Shown: positions 25,670 through 36,987, counted from the stretch's first letter. The stretch is DNA of 64,000 nt from Holtermannia corniformis (GCA_001599935.1 BCIJ01000002.1:161811-225810), one strand, 5' to 3'. Numbers and translations are program-made. The notes: generated by a model from the letters alone, not told the origin.

Positions 25670-26967
25670 CTACAGAGCCGGAGCAGGGACCTGCATGCAA
25701 TGGGGAGGAACGGGGCCATGCAGCGGACCATTGGCATTCAGCCAATCGATACTCTCTCGGAGCACTCGGGAGACATGTCGAAGCTGAGATAGTGATAGTG
25801 TCCACGTCCACCATTTGATATCCGAAGCGTAGACGGTGCCAGGCGGCCTCCACAGAAGGTGAGTGATGAAGCCAGCCCCAGTGACGACGACGGCGCCCAT
25901 GCCCGGTTTCCTGCACATATGTCAGCTGAAGCACATGCTGGACTGCTAGACGTACTGCCGCCTCGGTTTCATGATGGCTGTAGCCGCAGCACTGCACACT
26001 TGAGCACAGGCCTGACTTCGAAGGTCCAACGCCGCCTCCCATCCCTTGTACTCGAACAAACACCACTCCTCTTTGTCGCCCACCAGTCCCACGGCAAAAA
26101 ATGCCGAGTCTACTCGGCCATGGAAAAAGTATGTTGCTTCCGGGGTAGTGGGAACCGCCGCCGTACTCGTAGTCACATCCATTTGGGCAAGGACGGCATG
26201 TCCGTGGGGACGCCTGTCGGAGCAAGCCAGGTTGAGCATTTGGAGGAAGAAGACATGCAGATGGAGTCGAAAGGAGGTTTCGCCCTGTAGCTTGTTAGCG
26301 ACCAACTTGTGTGCGCCTCGTGATTCACCTTTGCGGCCACTAGTTTACGACAGTGCGACATGATATTTTCCCATTGCGCGAGAGCTGGTGCAGCTGCTAG
26401 TCGTCGCTGATCCTCCTGGCAGGCAGCGAGCAACTCTTCACCCACGACAACGGCTACTGCTAGGCAGTGCGTCTCGACGAAAATCTGTCTATCGCAAAGA
26501 ACGGACCACTGAACCTCGCCAAAGGGCAAATCCCCCAAATAACGCCGCAAGCCATTGAGAACACTGACCAGATCCCACTCGTCATGAGGCAGATGCGATA
26601 TGCTCGCGCGGCACTGTGCTTGCTTGCCGGCGTCGGGCACTGCGCGGTCCAGGATGCTGTCGATGATGCGCTGGCGGGTCTCCGCGGAGGTATTGGCGCG
26701 ATAATAGTCGAGTGGTACTTCCGGCGTACCTCTCCCTTGGCCCTTCCTCACCAAACACGCCAGGATCTGCTTTTCAAAGCGGGAAAAGTCTTTTGATGAC
26801 TTCAGGACCGGAACCTTAGCGATTGACTTGACCAGGTCAGCCTCGAGCGTATGCAAGCCCGCGGCGACCTCAAGCTCGAAGTGCACGAGTAACTCGGCAT
26901 ACGTCGGTGGCCGGCCCAGCTGGGTGAGCTGGTAGAGGGAATGTTGTACGGATGCTGGTGCTGACAT
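25670..26967 (-). CDS. hypothetical protein, possible PD-(D/E)XK nuclease-like fold
   Basis: Three exons: from 26967 to about 26354, then 26309 to about 25974, then 25925-25670. Both introns are short GT-AG types. The N-terminal ~200 residues are helical (LYQLTQLGRPPTYAELLVHF). The second part contains FFHGRVDSAFFAVGL, then EEWCLFEYKGWEAAL. The Asp in GRVDS and the Glu-x-Lys in EYK have the spacing of PD-(D/E)XK nuclease cores, which is a guess from pattern only. The end reads GAVVVTGAGFITHLLW and VLRESIDWLN. No signal peptide. The gene sits in the repeat-rich island and may be lineage-specific. Confidence 0.55.
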
Positions 26968-27339
26968 TGAGTCGACTTTAGGCGCAAACCAGGCTCAAGC
27001 TGCCAAGTGAGAGTTCACGAGAAAAAGTGTGCACGTTATTGACAGCTTATGCCCGTTTCTACGTGTTTGTCGCGACGATCTGTTGACACACAGGGAGCGA
27101 GCGGTTCAACTATGTACACCCCACTGCGGGGCTCCTGTTCAGACGTTACGTAAGTGTTTCAGATAGACGTGTGAACATCCGGGTTTCTGTTGTCGCAGTG
27201 TCTGCAACTCGTAACTGTCCGCAACTAACAACCGACGACGTCCCAGGTACCAGTAACCTTCCTCACTACCCACCACTCCAGCCACCACCTAGTTCGACTT
27301 GATCTCACCTGCTGCTTGTAAAGACAGGCCACCATCAAA
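26968..27339. other. divergent promoter region
   Basis: A 372-bp gap between the starts of two divergent genes. No clear TATA box, repeat or RNA gene seen. Confidence 0.4.
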
Positions 27340-28783
27340 ATGCTGCGACTTGACATGGAGCCCATGCTGTTCACTTGGCAGCATGTCTGGTCGGTGGGGT
27401 CGATAGAGACAGCTCCAGACTACGATACCGCCAGGGCCGAGGACGATGTCGGCAAGAGAGAGATGGAGTTGCGGGCTGGCTTCGGGCGGGGGCTGTGCAT
27501 TGGCGACGACAAAATCTTGTTCGTCGATGTGAGTGAACGTCCAGGACGGATCTCAATGGTGAATTGACGCCCGCGCGCTAGTCAGACGCCCGCCCGGGGG
27601 CGTTATCTCAAGCTTGCATGACGATGGTCGTGCAAGCGGCCATCTCGGCATTGCTGAGCACCCCGCAGCCACCCTCAAGAGGGATCCGTCCCGTCGTCGC
27701 TATGGCGCATAAAATGACCGTCACATACTCCAACGGCAAAAGTGACGAGGTTTCCATCGACTGGGTCGTCCGGGTGTGTGATGACCGTGAGTTATCTTCC
27801 TATAGCACTCTGCCACCCGTTGACGCGTTGCAGTCACCATTCTCACCCATCAGCGCCACGTCGGACCCTGGGATCTCGCCATTCTGGCCGTCACATCGCC
27901 CGATGGTGATGATTATACACCGGACCCCGGTGACGGTTTCAATCCTCCGGGGGAGTATTGCAACGTGTTCAGATACGCGTCAAGCCATGACGAGCCCAGA
28001 GCCGTCATGGCAGCTATCTCTCTACTGCAGCACCGTCGGTGAGCCCCGGGAATCTTGCAGACGATTTGCATGCCAATGATGACTTTTGCAGGTCTGAACA
28101 AGCGTTTTCGATCCTCGGCGACGACCAGGACGCGTTTCTTTATCGGGCGTACGCGACCAATGGCCAAATTTGCGTTGCTCGCTATCCCCTTACGCAAGGG
28201 TCGAGGTACATGCGTTCTCTGCTCCTCGTGGCCGACGACATCAGGTGTTTGGTACGTCAAGCTGCCAGCCATGTAGCTGGGTGCTGGCTGACAAATGGTC
28301 CAGCTTGAACACCCAAATGATCTGCTCGACAGGTTACTCCCCCAACCCAAAATTAGGTCGATGTCATCGGTGACGCGCTCGAGTGACCACTTGCTGTCTC
28401 CCCATCCTCCCTCGCCCCTAGCCAAAGAAGGAGGTGCAGAATCCTTCTACGTCACCGCGCCGTCATCTCTGACCACGACGTTCGGCTCATCAAGTCGACC
28501 TAGCCCCAGCTCGACGGCGAAAGGGTCACCAACCGGCGTGAAGGAGCACGAGGACCTACTCGGGCTCAACGAAGAAGAAGCGATCGCAGAAGAAGAGATC
28601 GCACGGCTTCGCTTGGCGGCAGATAGGCAAGTTGATCAAGGTGCATCGAGAGCCGACGACAGCTCGGGCAAAAAGGAGAAGACCAATGAAGGCCAATCGT
28701 GGAATCTCATTAGAAGACGCACATCAAGCGTCTCCTTCCAGGTGAAAAACCTCCTTCGAGGGAGAAAAACGTCGAGATCTTGA
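27340..28783 (+). CDS. unrecognised five-exon protein, paralog A
   Basis: First of three paralogs (others at 31302-32757 and 33661-35102). Five exons with four introns at the same positions as in the others give about 410 residues. Shared blocks: a start with LFTWQHVWSVGSIETAPDYD, then WDLAILAV, DEPRAVMAAISLLQ, ILGDDQDAFLYRAY, CVARYPLTQGS and HPNDLLDRLLP. A variable Ser/Pro-rich disordered region follows. The C-terminal tail is basic and amphipathic (RRRTSSVSFQVKNLLRGRK) with an RRRTS kinase-type site. No signal peptide, membrane helix or known domain is visible. Cytosolic or nuclear location is likely. Function unknown. Confidence 0.75.
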
Positions 28784-29306
28784 TGCAAACCAATGTATTT
28801 GTAAGGAATAGGAAGGGGAGGGGACGACTTGATGTTCATTGTGTGTGAATGCATCATTGCCTTTGCCAACTCGCTGGGGATGCTGAAGACGGGTCGCACT
28901 GATCGCTGTATACTTGCGTGCAGTTCACTTGAGTTTTCGAATTTGTCCCAGCTCCTCACAAGCGCGAGCTGCATCGCTCGTTCGTTGTCCCAGCGATCAT
29001 AGTCACTGCAGTCTCCGAAAAGCTTGGCGTTGCCAACAGGTGTGCTACAACATTGTAGTTAAGTGAACTGAATCCGACGACTAATGTCAGCCCAAAAAGG
29101 CGCGACGAGCTCGTCAAGCAGATTGTGCAGCTGCGGCGATACTCACCGCCTTGACGTTGATCACAGCTTGTATCTCATGATTTGGATACAAAGCATACTA
29201 CATAACCGTGATGGGTGTAGATGGGTGTAGACGAGGTCTGGTATGATGAACATCGCCTCTTGATGCCTGCGTTGGAACCCCCTTCCGTGTTACCAATTCC
29301 TTGGCT
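28784..29306. other. intergenic region between converging genes
   Basis: About 520 bp, no convincing gene, repeat or RNA gene. A short minus-strand frame at 28974-28636 overlaps the end of paralog A and has no conserved feature. Confidence 0.5.
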
Positions 29307-30067
29307 TCAGAGGCCCTCCTGCCAGATCACGGCTTCGCCTCTAGCTTTGATCATCGAGTTCTTCCACATCTTGTGTTCGTCGCCCTTGAGAGCGACATCG
29401 GCCATGGCTGCTCCCAGCACACTCTTGGAGATTGTAGGAAACGGCGAGAGCGAGTTGAGCCAGCTCGAGTCGTCTGCAACCGTACCGACGTTGAAGACGT
29501 GAACGTCAAGGATGGTAGGATCCTTTGCGACCATCTCGAAGAACAGATTCTGGATCTGACCCTACAGATGTCAACAAACTCTCAGCACAGACCCCGACTC
29601 ACGATCCATAGTCTGGCCTCCTTCAACACCCACAAGCTCGCCGCTTGGTCTCGTACCGCCAACTGCCCTCCAATAACGACGATAAGGAACTGACCAGCAA
29701 CACCGCGAGCCTCTCGGTACTTGACAGCCTGGTCGAGGTACGCCAGTGGATAATCGTACATCACCGTCTTCTTCTCCTCCCGGCTGATTGACATGTTGGA
29801 AGCATTGCCAAGTGCCCTACTCCCTCAGCTCGCTGACTAGCATTGCAGATGTACGCACCACAAGCAAGCATCCGCATCCAAGGCCTCTTCGGGATAGTGC
29901 AAAAAGTCGGATACGATCACAGTAGTGAGTTTCGGATGTGGTTCGAGTTCTCGTCGGCACAACGCCGTCACGGCGGTGATTCGAGGATGGCGTAGGCAAA
30001 GGGCAAGCACGCCGCTGCCAATGCTACCTGTCGGGCCTGTGATAACCACCTTCATTGCGATGGGCAT
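29307..30067 (-). CDS. NAD(P)-binding Rossmann-fold protein (atypical SDR/NmrA-like)
   Basis: Three exons (30067-29859, 29816 to about 29603, then to 29307). The N-terminus MKVVITGPTGSIGSGVL is the glycine-rich dinucleotide-binding loop of the extended/atypical short-chain dehydrogenase fold. DADACLWALGNAS and a YDYPLAYLDQAVKY helix follow, as in fungal NAD(P)-binding epimerase-like proteins. The third exon contains IQNLFFEMVAKDP and VHVFNVGTV. The protein is about 230 residues, without a clear YxxxK catalytic pair. The substrate is unknown. It lies between paralog A and the first large inverted-repeat copy. Confidence 0.75.
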
Positions 30068-30631
30068 TCACAAAATCGCTTGCTGGCTTTAAGCTTGTCG
30101 ATGACCGATGCCCGGATGAGCGCTCCGGGCTGCAGTCGGCTGCGGCTTGATGTCGCCTTGCTGCCAACAACGGCCCAGCAAGAGCGATGCCCAGCGCCGT
30201 ACCGTGTGTGCGTAGCCGATAGCATGGAGCGATTTGTGCAGCAGGGCGTGCAATGTGCACGCCCGTGCTGACACTGGGCTACCGAAGCGTTCCGCGTCTT
30301 CGCAGCAAAAGCCCCAGAATATGACTCTGCCGTGTGCAGTCTTATTCTGGCAGACGTCAGGAAGACTAGCGGAACCGCATGGCTATCTCATGTAGAAGCG
30401 TACGAGCAAGTACCCTCACAAATCTGCGAGGAGCTAGTCAACCTGCGAGTAGTCAGGCTTGGGCTCACAGTCCCATATGATTCTGCCTTTCTGTCGCCGT
30501 TCCTCTTCGCAGTATGAACAACTAGTCCCTTGTTGAACTCCGGACCACTGCACCGCGGGCTCATCTACGGCTCGCCGCGCTGCGTTCAGGGCGATATGAC
30601 ATGTTGGCGTACTGAAGGGCCAGTTGCAGTT

Positions 30632-30646
30632 GGGGGGGGGGGGGGG
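30632..30646 (+). repeat. poly(G) run, 15 bases
   Basis: Fifteen consecutive G residues, the longest homopolymer noticed in the window. Its length may vary between clones or be a sequencing artefact. Confidence 0.9.
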
Positions 30647-30780
30647 ACGCAGCCAAATGTTGCTTGTTGTAGCATCAGCGACTTGGGCGCAGAAGTCAAA
30701 GATCTTGACAGCGATGAAGGCATCAAGACGGTGATAGGCAAAACGTTGTCACTTTATGCATGACCGGATGCGCATAAGTG

Positions 30781-31103
30781 ATGGACGGTGAGGGCATGTG
30801 TTAGCGAGGCGCTAGAAGCTTGCTAGCCGCCTCCGCCTTTTGGCATTTCTGGCAGTTTCGCCAGAATCGCCAAAGGGACGGTTTTCGAGATTGGCTCAAC
30901 CGTCTTTCGCCATCTCGAGGGCGGCTGCAAGCTCAAGGCTCACCCGCCATCCTCCCCTTCTTCCTCCTCTTTGTCTGCGCTCCGTTTCAGTCGCCTACGA
31001 GTTGTACTTTATGGCCTGTTGGAGCCACGTCCTGCGTCATGCATCACGTGTCCGCCGGCGTGGGCGGGAACACCCTTCTGCACGACGCCAGCCGAGCTAA
31101 CTG
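30781..31103 (-). repeat. dispersed repeat, copy 2 (left inverted arm)
   Basis: Reverse complement of the copy at 35314-35632, with high similarity along nearly its whole length. Example blocks: AGCGAGGCGCTAG, GCTTGCTAG, GCCTCCGCCTTTTGGCA, GAGATTGGCTCAA, CGGCTGCAAGCTCAA, CCGTTTCAGTCGCCTACG and GCATCACGTGTC. It stands beyond the 3' end of paralog B and, with copy 3, encloses paralogs B and C. No obvious target-site duplication was found outside the pair. Confidence 0.85.
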
Positions 31104-31109
31104 GTGTAT

Positions 31110-31151
31110 TGGCGGCTCTGCGAATCGCGAAGCGCCGTGCATATTTCGAGA
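31110..31151 (+). repeat. 42-bp duplicated word, copy 1
   Basis: TGGCGGCTCTGCGAATCGCG, followed by AAGCGCCGTGCATATTTCGA and GA, recurs at 33211-33252 with a single mismatch. Both lie inside the segment enclosed by the inverted repeats. This copy directly abuts repeat copy 2. Confidence 0.85.
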
Positions 31152-31301
31152 AGTGCCTATTGAAGATATCGTGAGAGCAAACGTCGCTGGCAATCATGGT
31201 AGCACGCACTGCATAGACAGCTCGATATATGTCATTCAAAGATCACAGCTGCACACTCCAGCAATGTGACGGTCCCCTCGATGCTTCAGTAGCCCACCGC
31301 G

Positions 31302-32757
31302 TTACCCGTCTGACTTCTTCTCTTTCAAGAGCGCATCGCGAAAACGAAGCGAGATGTTCGAGGCCCGCTGCTTCAGCCAAGACCAAGACTCACCCTTTGG
31401 CGACACCTCCCGCAAATCGCGTTTGCCATCCTCGAAGCCATTGACCGGTCGGGATGCGTCCTGTGCTGCGCGCTTTGCCCCCGTTTTCCCATTTTCTTGT
31501 TCGTTGACGGTCTGAACAAAGATATCCTGCTGCTTATCCTCGCCACTGAGCTCAGCCTGTTTAAGCAAGAAGAGTGCGTTGGCGAGGCCATGGGAGGCTG
31601 TTGTATCGCTGGCCCGCGACGCGCCCGATGTGGCCTCAAAACGCGCCGTGAAGTAGGACGATGTTGAAGACGTCTTGGAGCTAGGTGTAAGGATGGCTGG
31701 GGCCCTGTGGATTGGCGGGTCGTCAAGAGGGAGAACAGGTTGCGAGGTGTGGTCTGTCTGTAGACGCTTGGGAAGGTCATGAGGTTGCCGCAACTACGAT
31801 TAATTGAATTAGGTCTGAATCAAGTTGCAGGTGACGCCAACACTGACCAACGTTGCTACATCATCGCAGACCACCAAGAGCTCATTTTCGTAGGCCGAAC
31901 CCTCGGTAAGAGGGTAGCGCCTAACGCAAGTGGTAGATTTTTCGTTGTGAGCCACGTACAGATAGGCGACGCGATCGTCCCCCAGCACGGCGAATCCGCG
32001 CCCGCCACTATGGTGGGTACCACGTCAGCTCGCCTGATGCGCTGATCCAAAGGGTCGTAGCACCTACCCACGGCTCTGCAGCTGAGCAATCGCCGCCAAC
32101 GCCGCGCGAGGTTCGTCGTGGGCCGAAGCGCGCCGGAAAACGCCGCGACCTTGTTGTGGTTCGTCAAACCCGTCGGAAGGGTCCGGTATGTAGCTGCCAC
32201 CGACTGGGGTGACGGCGAGAACCGCCAGGTCCCACTTGCTGGTGTAGTTGGAGTGTGCTAGAACGTTTACTTTAACGCGTCAGACGCTGTGCAGATTGCT
32301 GACTTGATCTGTACCATCTGAGCAGAGGCGGCCGACGAACTCGACCAGAACTCTCAAGATCCTACCGTCCTTGCATAAGACCTTGAGCTCGTGATCAGCA
32401 GCAATCACAGGCCGTACATGGACGCTGTCTGGCCCAGCCTCGCTCATGATGATTGATACCGCCGATTGTAGTACGAGCAGCATGCTGTCCCTTGCCAACA
32501 CGGCAGTCCGGTATTCTGACTGAGATGCATACTGAGTACGAGGCTGCGAATGCTCCGCATGTACTTACGTCTGTGAAATAGACTCTTTGATCGGAAACGA
32601 ATTGACCTGCACCAAACGGCTTCATCTGTGCCTCCTTGGCCGCAACTGCACGCTCGGCTTGGCGAAGATCATGGTGCGGACCTGTCTCTACGACATCTAC
32701 GGCCGCCCAGACGTCTTGCCACGTCAACAATGGAGCCGGCTGGGTGTCTATCAGCAT
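31302..32757 (-). CDS. unrecognised five-exon protein, paralog B
   Basis: Same gene structure as paralog A. It starts with a LLTWQDVWAAVDVVETGPHHD region, and the four introns fall at the same points (after VYFTDV, after CSDG, after LQSRG, and after VATL). Shared blocks: WDLAVLAVTPVGGSYIP, DEPRAALAAIAQLQ, AVLGDDRVAYLYVAH, CVRRYPLTEGSAYENELLVV and QPHDLPKRL. The C-terminal tail again is basic and Ser-rich (SWLKQRASNISLRFRDALLK). It is closer to C than to A. Retained introns mean it arose by DNA duplication, not retroposition. Function unknown. Confidence 0.75.
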
Positions 32758-33660
32758 TGCTTATCGCAGTTATGCAGTCAAAGCATGCCAGGCACCCCTA
32801 CTGGTAGTTGTACGTCGCTGCCGGCCACAGTCTAGGCTCCCCCCGAAGCCGGTCATAGGCATGCTGATTTAAGCCGGTTAAATTATGTTGACACGTGGTG
32901 CACTAGCGTGCGCTCGAGATGGTCCACGGTGCAGTGTAGGCAAGGCTCGAGCTCATGCTCGAGCTCAACACTGCCGTCGAACGAATAATTGCAACTCCAA
33001 AACAAGCTTGACCACCATCTCCTACACTCAGCAACAGCCTCCTGCCGGCGACTTTGGCAGTGACCAAACGGTTAACCCAGGTCAGAGTGGCACTTGTGAC
33101 GCCCTCGTCACAGATCGGCGAAGATCTGCCTCCGAGACGCGGGACTCTGGATCGCGCAGCAGAAAGCGAGGTTCCGCACTCCGAGGAATCTGGAGGATCA
33201 ACGAGGGAGTTGGCGGCTCTGCGAATCGCGAAGCGCCGTGCATCTTTCGAGACTGCCTGACATCGATCGCTGGGACGGCGGAGCTTTGACGCCAGGACTA
33301 CATGCCGTGGGACAGGCTGACTCCGTCTGGGCTGAACACTCTCGAAATGGTGCTTCTCCGGCGGCCGTTTGTTGTCGTTATCATGGTGCGCACCCACTGG
33401 CAGACCGCGCCACCTGCAACCTGTTTACAACACGATGGATCTCACCTCTACTACCCGTCCTTCCTTGCACTGATTCGAGCTAGGCCTGCCTACCGTACAA
33501 TTGCCGTTGCGCTTGGTGCGAGGCCCGGTCAGGCATCAAAGAAGATGGGCAAGTCAACGCGGGGAGGCTCGTGTGGCGACAGAACAACGTATAGTATCAA
33601 CAAGGCAAGATAACAGGACAGCCGCCGTAACTTCGTAGACAAACATGACCGACATGCACC
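32758..33660. other. intergenic region between paralogs B and C
   Basis: About 0.9 kb without a convincing gene. It holds the second 42-bp duplicated word (33211-33252) and a GCTCGAGCTCATGCTCGAGC palindromic patch near 32946. A relic gene cannot be excluded. Confidence 0.5.
33211..33252 (+). repeat. 42-bp duplicated word, copy 2
   Basis: Matches 31110-31151 with one mismatch (C for A before TTTCGAGA). The flanks diverge quickly on both sides, with only scattered similarity downstream. Confidence 0.85.
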
Positions 33661-35102
33661 TCAAGACTTTGATGACTTCTTCAGTCGAAGGACACTGCGC
33701 ACGCGAAGCGAGACAGTAGACGCGCTTTGCTTCAGACTCGCCCATGGACGGCCATCGGTGGAGCTGTTCGACGAAAGACTCTTGCGCAAGGTTGATCTGT
33801 TCAGTAGAGCACCATTGGCCGCCTTTGGATCGAGTTTTGCAGACCCATGTCCGTTGTGCAACTTGACATAAGTATCGACGGTATACGATGGCACCGCGCG
33901 ATCGACGCCGTTGGCACGTGGTGCGCTCGTCGATGAAGGTTCTTGACCGTTTGCATTGGTACTCTGCCGACTGGCAAGCGATCGAGTTGACGCTGCATTG
34001 GATTGCGCAGTCACATAGCTCGACGACGAGCCCTGGCTGTCACGGAGCGGGGTACCGAGGAGGGAATGGTCGTTTGGAAAATGATCGCGGGGTGGTGCCG
34101 GAAGAGGATACAGACGCTGGAGCAGGTCATGAGGATTTCGGAGCTGGAATCCTCGCTGCTCAGCTTGGCAACTGCGCGGCTGACCGCAGCACTGACCAGT
34201 GTCACAATGTCTTGGGAGACCACCAAGAGCTGGCATTCGTATAGCGAGCCCTCTGTGAGTGGATAACGCCTGACGCATGTAGATGATCCATACTTGTAGG
34301 CCATGTAGAGATAGGCAACACGATCGTCCCCGAGGACTGAGAACCCGCGCTCTCCGCTGCAGGGTAGGTCGGGTCAGTTCGAGAGATTCAAGATGAAAGT
34401 CCATCTACCCGTGGCTCTGAAGCTGGGCGATGGCCGCCATCGCCGCGCGAGGCTCATCATAGGTCTGAGCCCAACGGAACACACTGCGGCCTTCTTGATG
34501 CGACTCGTCAAACCCTTCCCAGGGTTCCGGCACATAGCTGCCACCGACTGGAGCAGTGGCGACGAGAACAGCCAAGTCCCATCGGCTGGTGTAGTTGCAG
34601 TGTGTGAGGATCGTCTCTTGATCACGTCAGACGCTGTACAAAGTGATGATCAAACATACCGTCCGTGCAAATGCGGGCGACAAACTCGACAGGTACCCTT
34701 AGGATCTTGCCGTCCTTGCCGTTGACATTGTACTCGTGGTTGACAGCAATGACCGGGCGTACATGCACGCTATTCGGTCCGGCTTCGCACATGATCATTG
34801 CCACCGCGAGGTGAAGCACGAGCAGCATGGTGTCCCGTGCCAAAACGGCAGTGCGATTCTCTGACTGCAACCGACACTGAGCACGAGGCTAGTGATGCTC
34901 TGAACGCACTTACATCCAGGAAGTAGATCCTTGGATCGAATATGGATTGTCCCAACCCCACACTGTTCACCATCTGCGCTTCTTTGGCCTCAACTTCCCG
35001 CTCGGCTCTGCGCCAGTCACCATGCGGACCAGTCTCGATTTCTGCGATCTCCCAAACATCTCGCCAGGTCAGCCGCCGCGGCGGCCCTTCACCGATCAGC
35101 AT
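33661..35102 (-). CDS. unrecognised five-exon protein, paralog C
   Basis: Third member of the family. It starts in a RRLTWRDVWEIAEIETGPH region and shares SENRTAVLARDTMLLVL, HVRPVIAVNHEYNV, WDLAVLV, DEPRAAMAAIAQLQ, SVLGDDRVAYLYMAY, CVRRYPLTEGSLYE and NPHDLLQRL with paralog B. The disordered region is of its own sequence, then the tail PWASLKQSASTVSLRVRSVL with KKSSKS at the end. Intron positions match A and B. It lies between the 42-bp word and repeat copy 3, head-to-tail with B. Function unknown. Confidence 0.75.
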
Positions 35103-35673
35103 TCTTGTCGCAGTTATGCAGGCATTAAAGGAAGCTAGGCAATACGATTTGGCGGTGACTCACTGACTTACGTAAAACGGAAGAATGCCCCGCGGTGACC
35201 CCTGACGCGCGTTCAGCGTGTTCGCTCCTCTCGCTGGCCGCCTCGGGTCAACAGATCGTCTGTGCTCGACAGGGTCAGGGTCGAGTATGAGCTGTTCGTA
35301 ACGTGGGCTACTCAGATAGCTCGGCTGCCGTCGTGTCGAAGGTGTTCCCGCCCACCCGCACCGGCAGACACGTGATGCATGGCGCAAGACGTGGCTCCAA
35401 CAGGCCATAAACTACAACTCGTAGGCGACTGAAACGGAGCGCAGACAAAAAAGGCAAAAGAGGAGGAAGAGGGGGAGGATGGCGGGTGAACCTTTGAGCT
35501 TGCAGCCGTCCTCGATGATGGCAAAAAGACGATTGAGCCAATCTCGAAACCGTCCCAGCCAGATCTGCCAAAAGGCGGAGGCAGCTAGCAAGCTCCTAGC
35601 GCCTCGCTATCACTTGCTCTCCCGTCCAACGCTATAATCATACTTGTGAGTTGCAAACGTCCACTCACTCGCA
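35103..35673. other. intergenic region with repeat copy 3
   Basis: The region upstream of paralog C and of the sulfurtransferase gene. Repeat copy 3 fills most of it, leaving only about 40 bp before the next ATG, so the repeat may contribute to that promoter. Confidence 0.6.
35314..35632 (+). repeat. dispersed repeat, copy 3 (right inverted arm)
   Basis: The most complete copy. Its left part matches copy 1 (AGATAGCTCGGCTG, CCCGCCCACCCGCACC, a purine-rich tract) and the whole matches copy 2 in reverse complement. It contains no ORF with known motifs. In the arrangement copy 2 - paralog B - paralog C - copy 3, the two copies face each other as inverted terminal repeats would. Confidence 0.85.
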
Positions 35674-36987
35674 ATGTTCTCCTTTACTAATGCTATCCCC
35701 AGCAGAGCGATCAGGTACCCGCAGCATGTCTCCCGTTACTCGACGAGTCAGGCATCACGTCTGCCTCTGCTTGTTGCTCCTAGCGATGTCAAGCGTCTGA
35801 TAGCGGTGCGTCACTCTAGCCCACTGCAGCAGATTGGTGCTGATTCAGCTCCTAAGGACAACAAGGTGCTCCCACTTGACGTGTCCTGGCACATGCCCAA
35901 CTCGCCGCGTTCGCCCTCAGCAGAGTACCTCGCCGGCCCACGCATCCCAACGGCCAAGCGATTCGACCTCGATGCTGTCGCCGAGCTCGAGCCCGAGAAG
36001 AACCCGCTGGGCCTCGGCCATATGCTGCCATCTGCTGACAAGTTCCGCGAGGCTCTCGGTCAGTATCTCTTATCATCAGCTGCGCACGGTCCGTGCTGAT
36101 AGTCCGTGCAGAATCGCTCGAGATCACCGCCGACACGCATGTCCTGCTCTACGACTCGATCGGCGTCTTTTCCTCGCCCCGTGCTTTGTATACGTTCAAC
36201 GCTTTCAAGCATGGCAACGCGTCGGTGCTCGATGGAGGGTTGCCAAGGTGGATCGAGGAAGGCGGAGAGGTTGAGACGGGTCCGGTGGAGGCTGCGCAGC
36301 CGGGTGTCACGCTCGACCGCAAGAGCTCGTATGGGAAGGGTATTGAGTTGATTCCGGACGTCGTGCGGAGTGAGTCCCGCTTGTATATTCTGTTCACAGA
36401 TCTGACGTGTACAGGCTATGAGCAAGTCGTCGCCAACTCGCAGAGGAACCCACGTGAGGCAGACGCCGAGCTCGTCCTTGATGCGCGTTCATACGAGCGG
36501 TCCGTCGCACGCACAACTCCGAGCTCACACTAATCAACGTAGCTATACCTCATCCGCGCCCGAACCCCGACCAGGTCTCTCATCCGGCCACATCCCTCAC
36601 TCCAACTCACTGCCCTTCACTGCCCTCCTCACGACCTCGTCCACTTCCCCATCCTACACTACGCTCAAGCCACTGCCCGAGCTCCGTCAGATTCTCCGCG
36701 ACGCCGTCGGCTCATCAGCACAATGGGATGCCGTGGCACAAGGACATCGAAAAGTCGTGTTCAGCTGTGGGAGCGGGATGACGGCCGCGATCGGTTGGTT
36801 GGCCCTCAGGTTGGTGTTGGAGAGTGAAGGCAGGGAATGGGGACCGGCCGTTGCGGCGCTGTATGATGAGGTGCGATGGCTGTACTTTGGTAGTCCTGCA
36901 GTAGTACTGACGCGTGGTACACAGAGCTGGACGGGGTACGCTATGAGGCCAGAATCGGAGGTTATCACGTCGGCAAAAGCAGCTTGA
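35674..36987 (+). CDS. TUM1: thiosulfate/3-mercaptopyruvate sulfurtransferase (rhodanese)
   Basis: A two-domain rhodanese that moves sulfur from thiosulfate or mercaptopyruvate, in yeast feeding tRNA thiolation. The N-terminus (MFSFTNAIPSRAIRYPQ) is Arg/Ser-rich without acids, as a mitochondrial presequence. The inactive first domain has LPLDVSWHMPNSPR, VLLYDSIGVFSSPRAL and NASVLDGGLPRW. The second has AELVLDARS and SGHIPHSNSLPF, and the active-site loop CGSGMTA carries the catalytic Cys. WTGYAMRPESEVI closes it. Several short introns are present; the frame changes seen between adjacent ORFs are resolved by GT-AG junctions. It is followed by a 0.6-kb gap before the convergent glycerol kinase end. 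Confidence 0.9.

Larger units (their letters stand above)
30068..31301. other. intergenic region with homopolymer and repeat copy 2
   Basis: No convincing gene. It contains a run of 15 G (30632-30646) and the second dispersed-repeat copy (30781-31103), followed at once by one of two 42-bp duplicated words (31110-31151). Confidence 0.6.
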
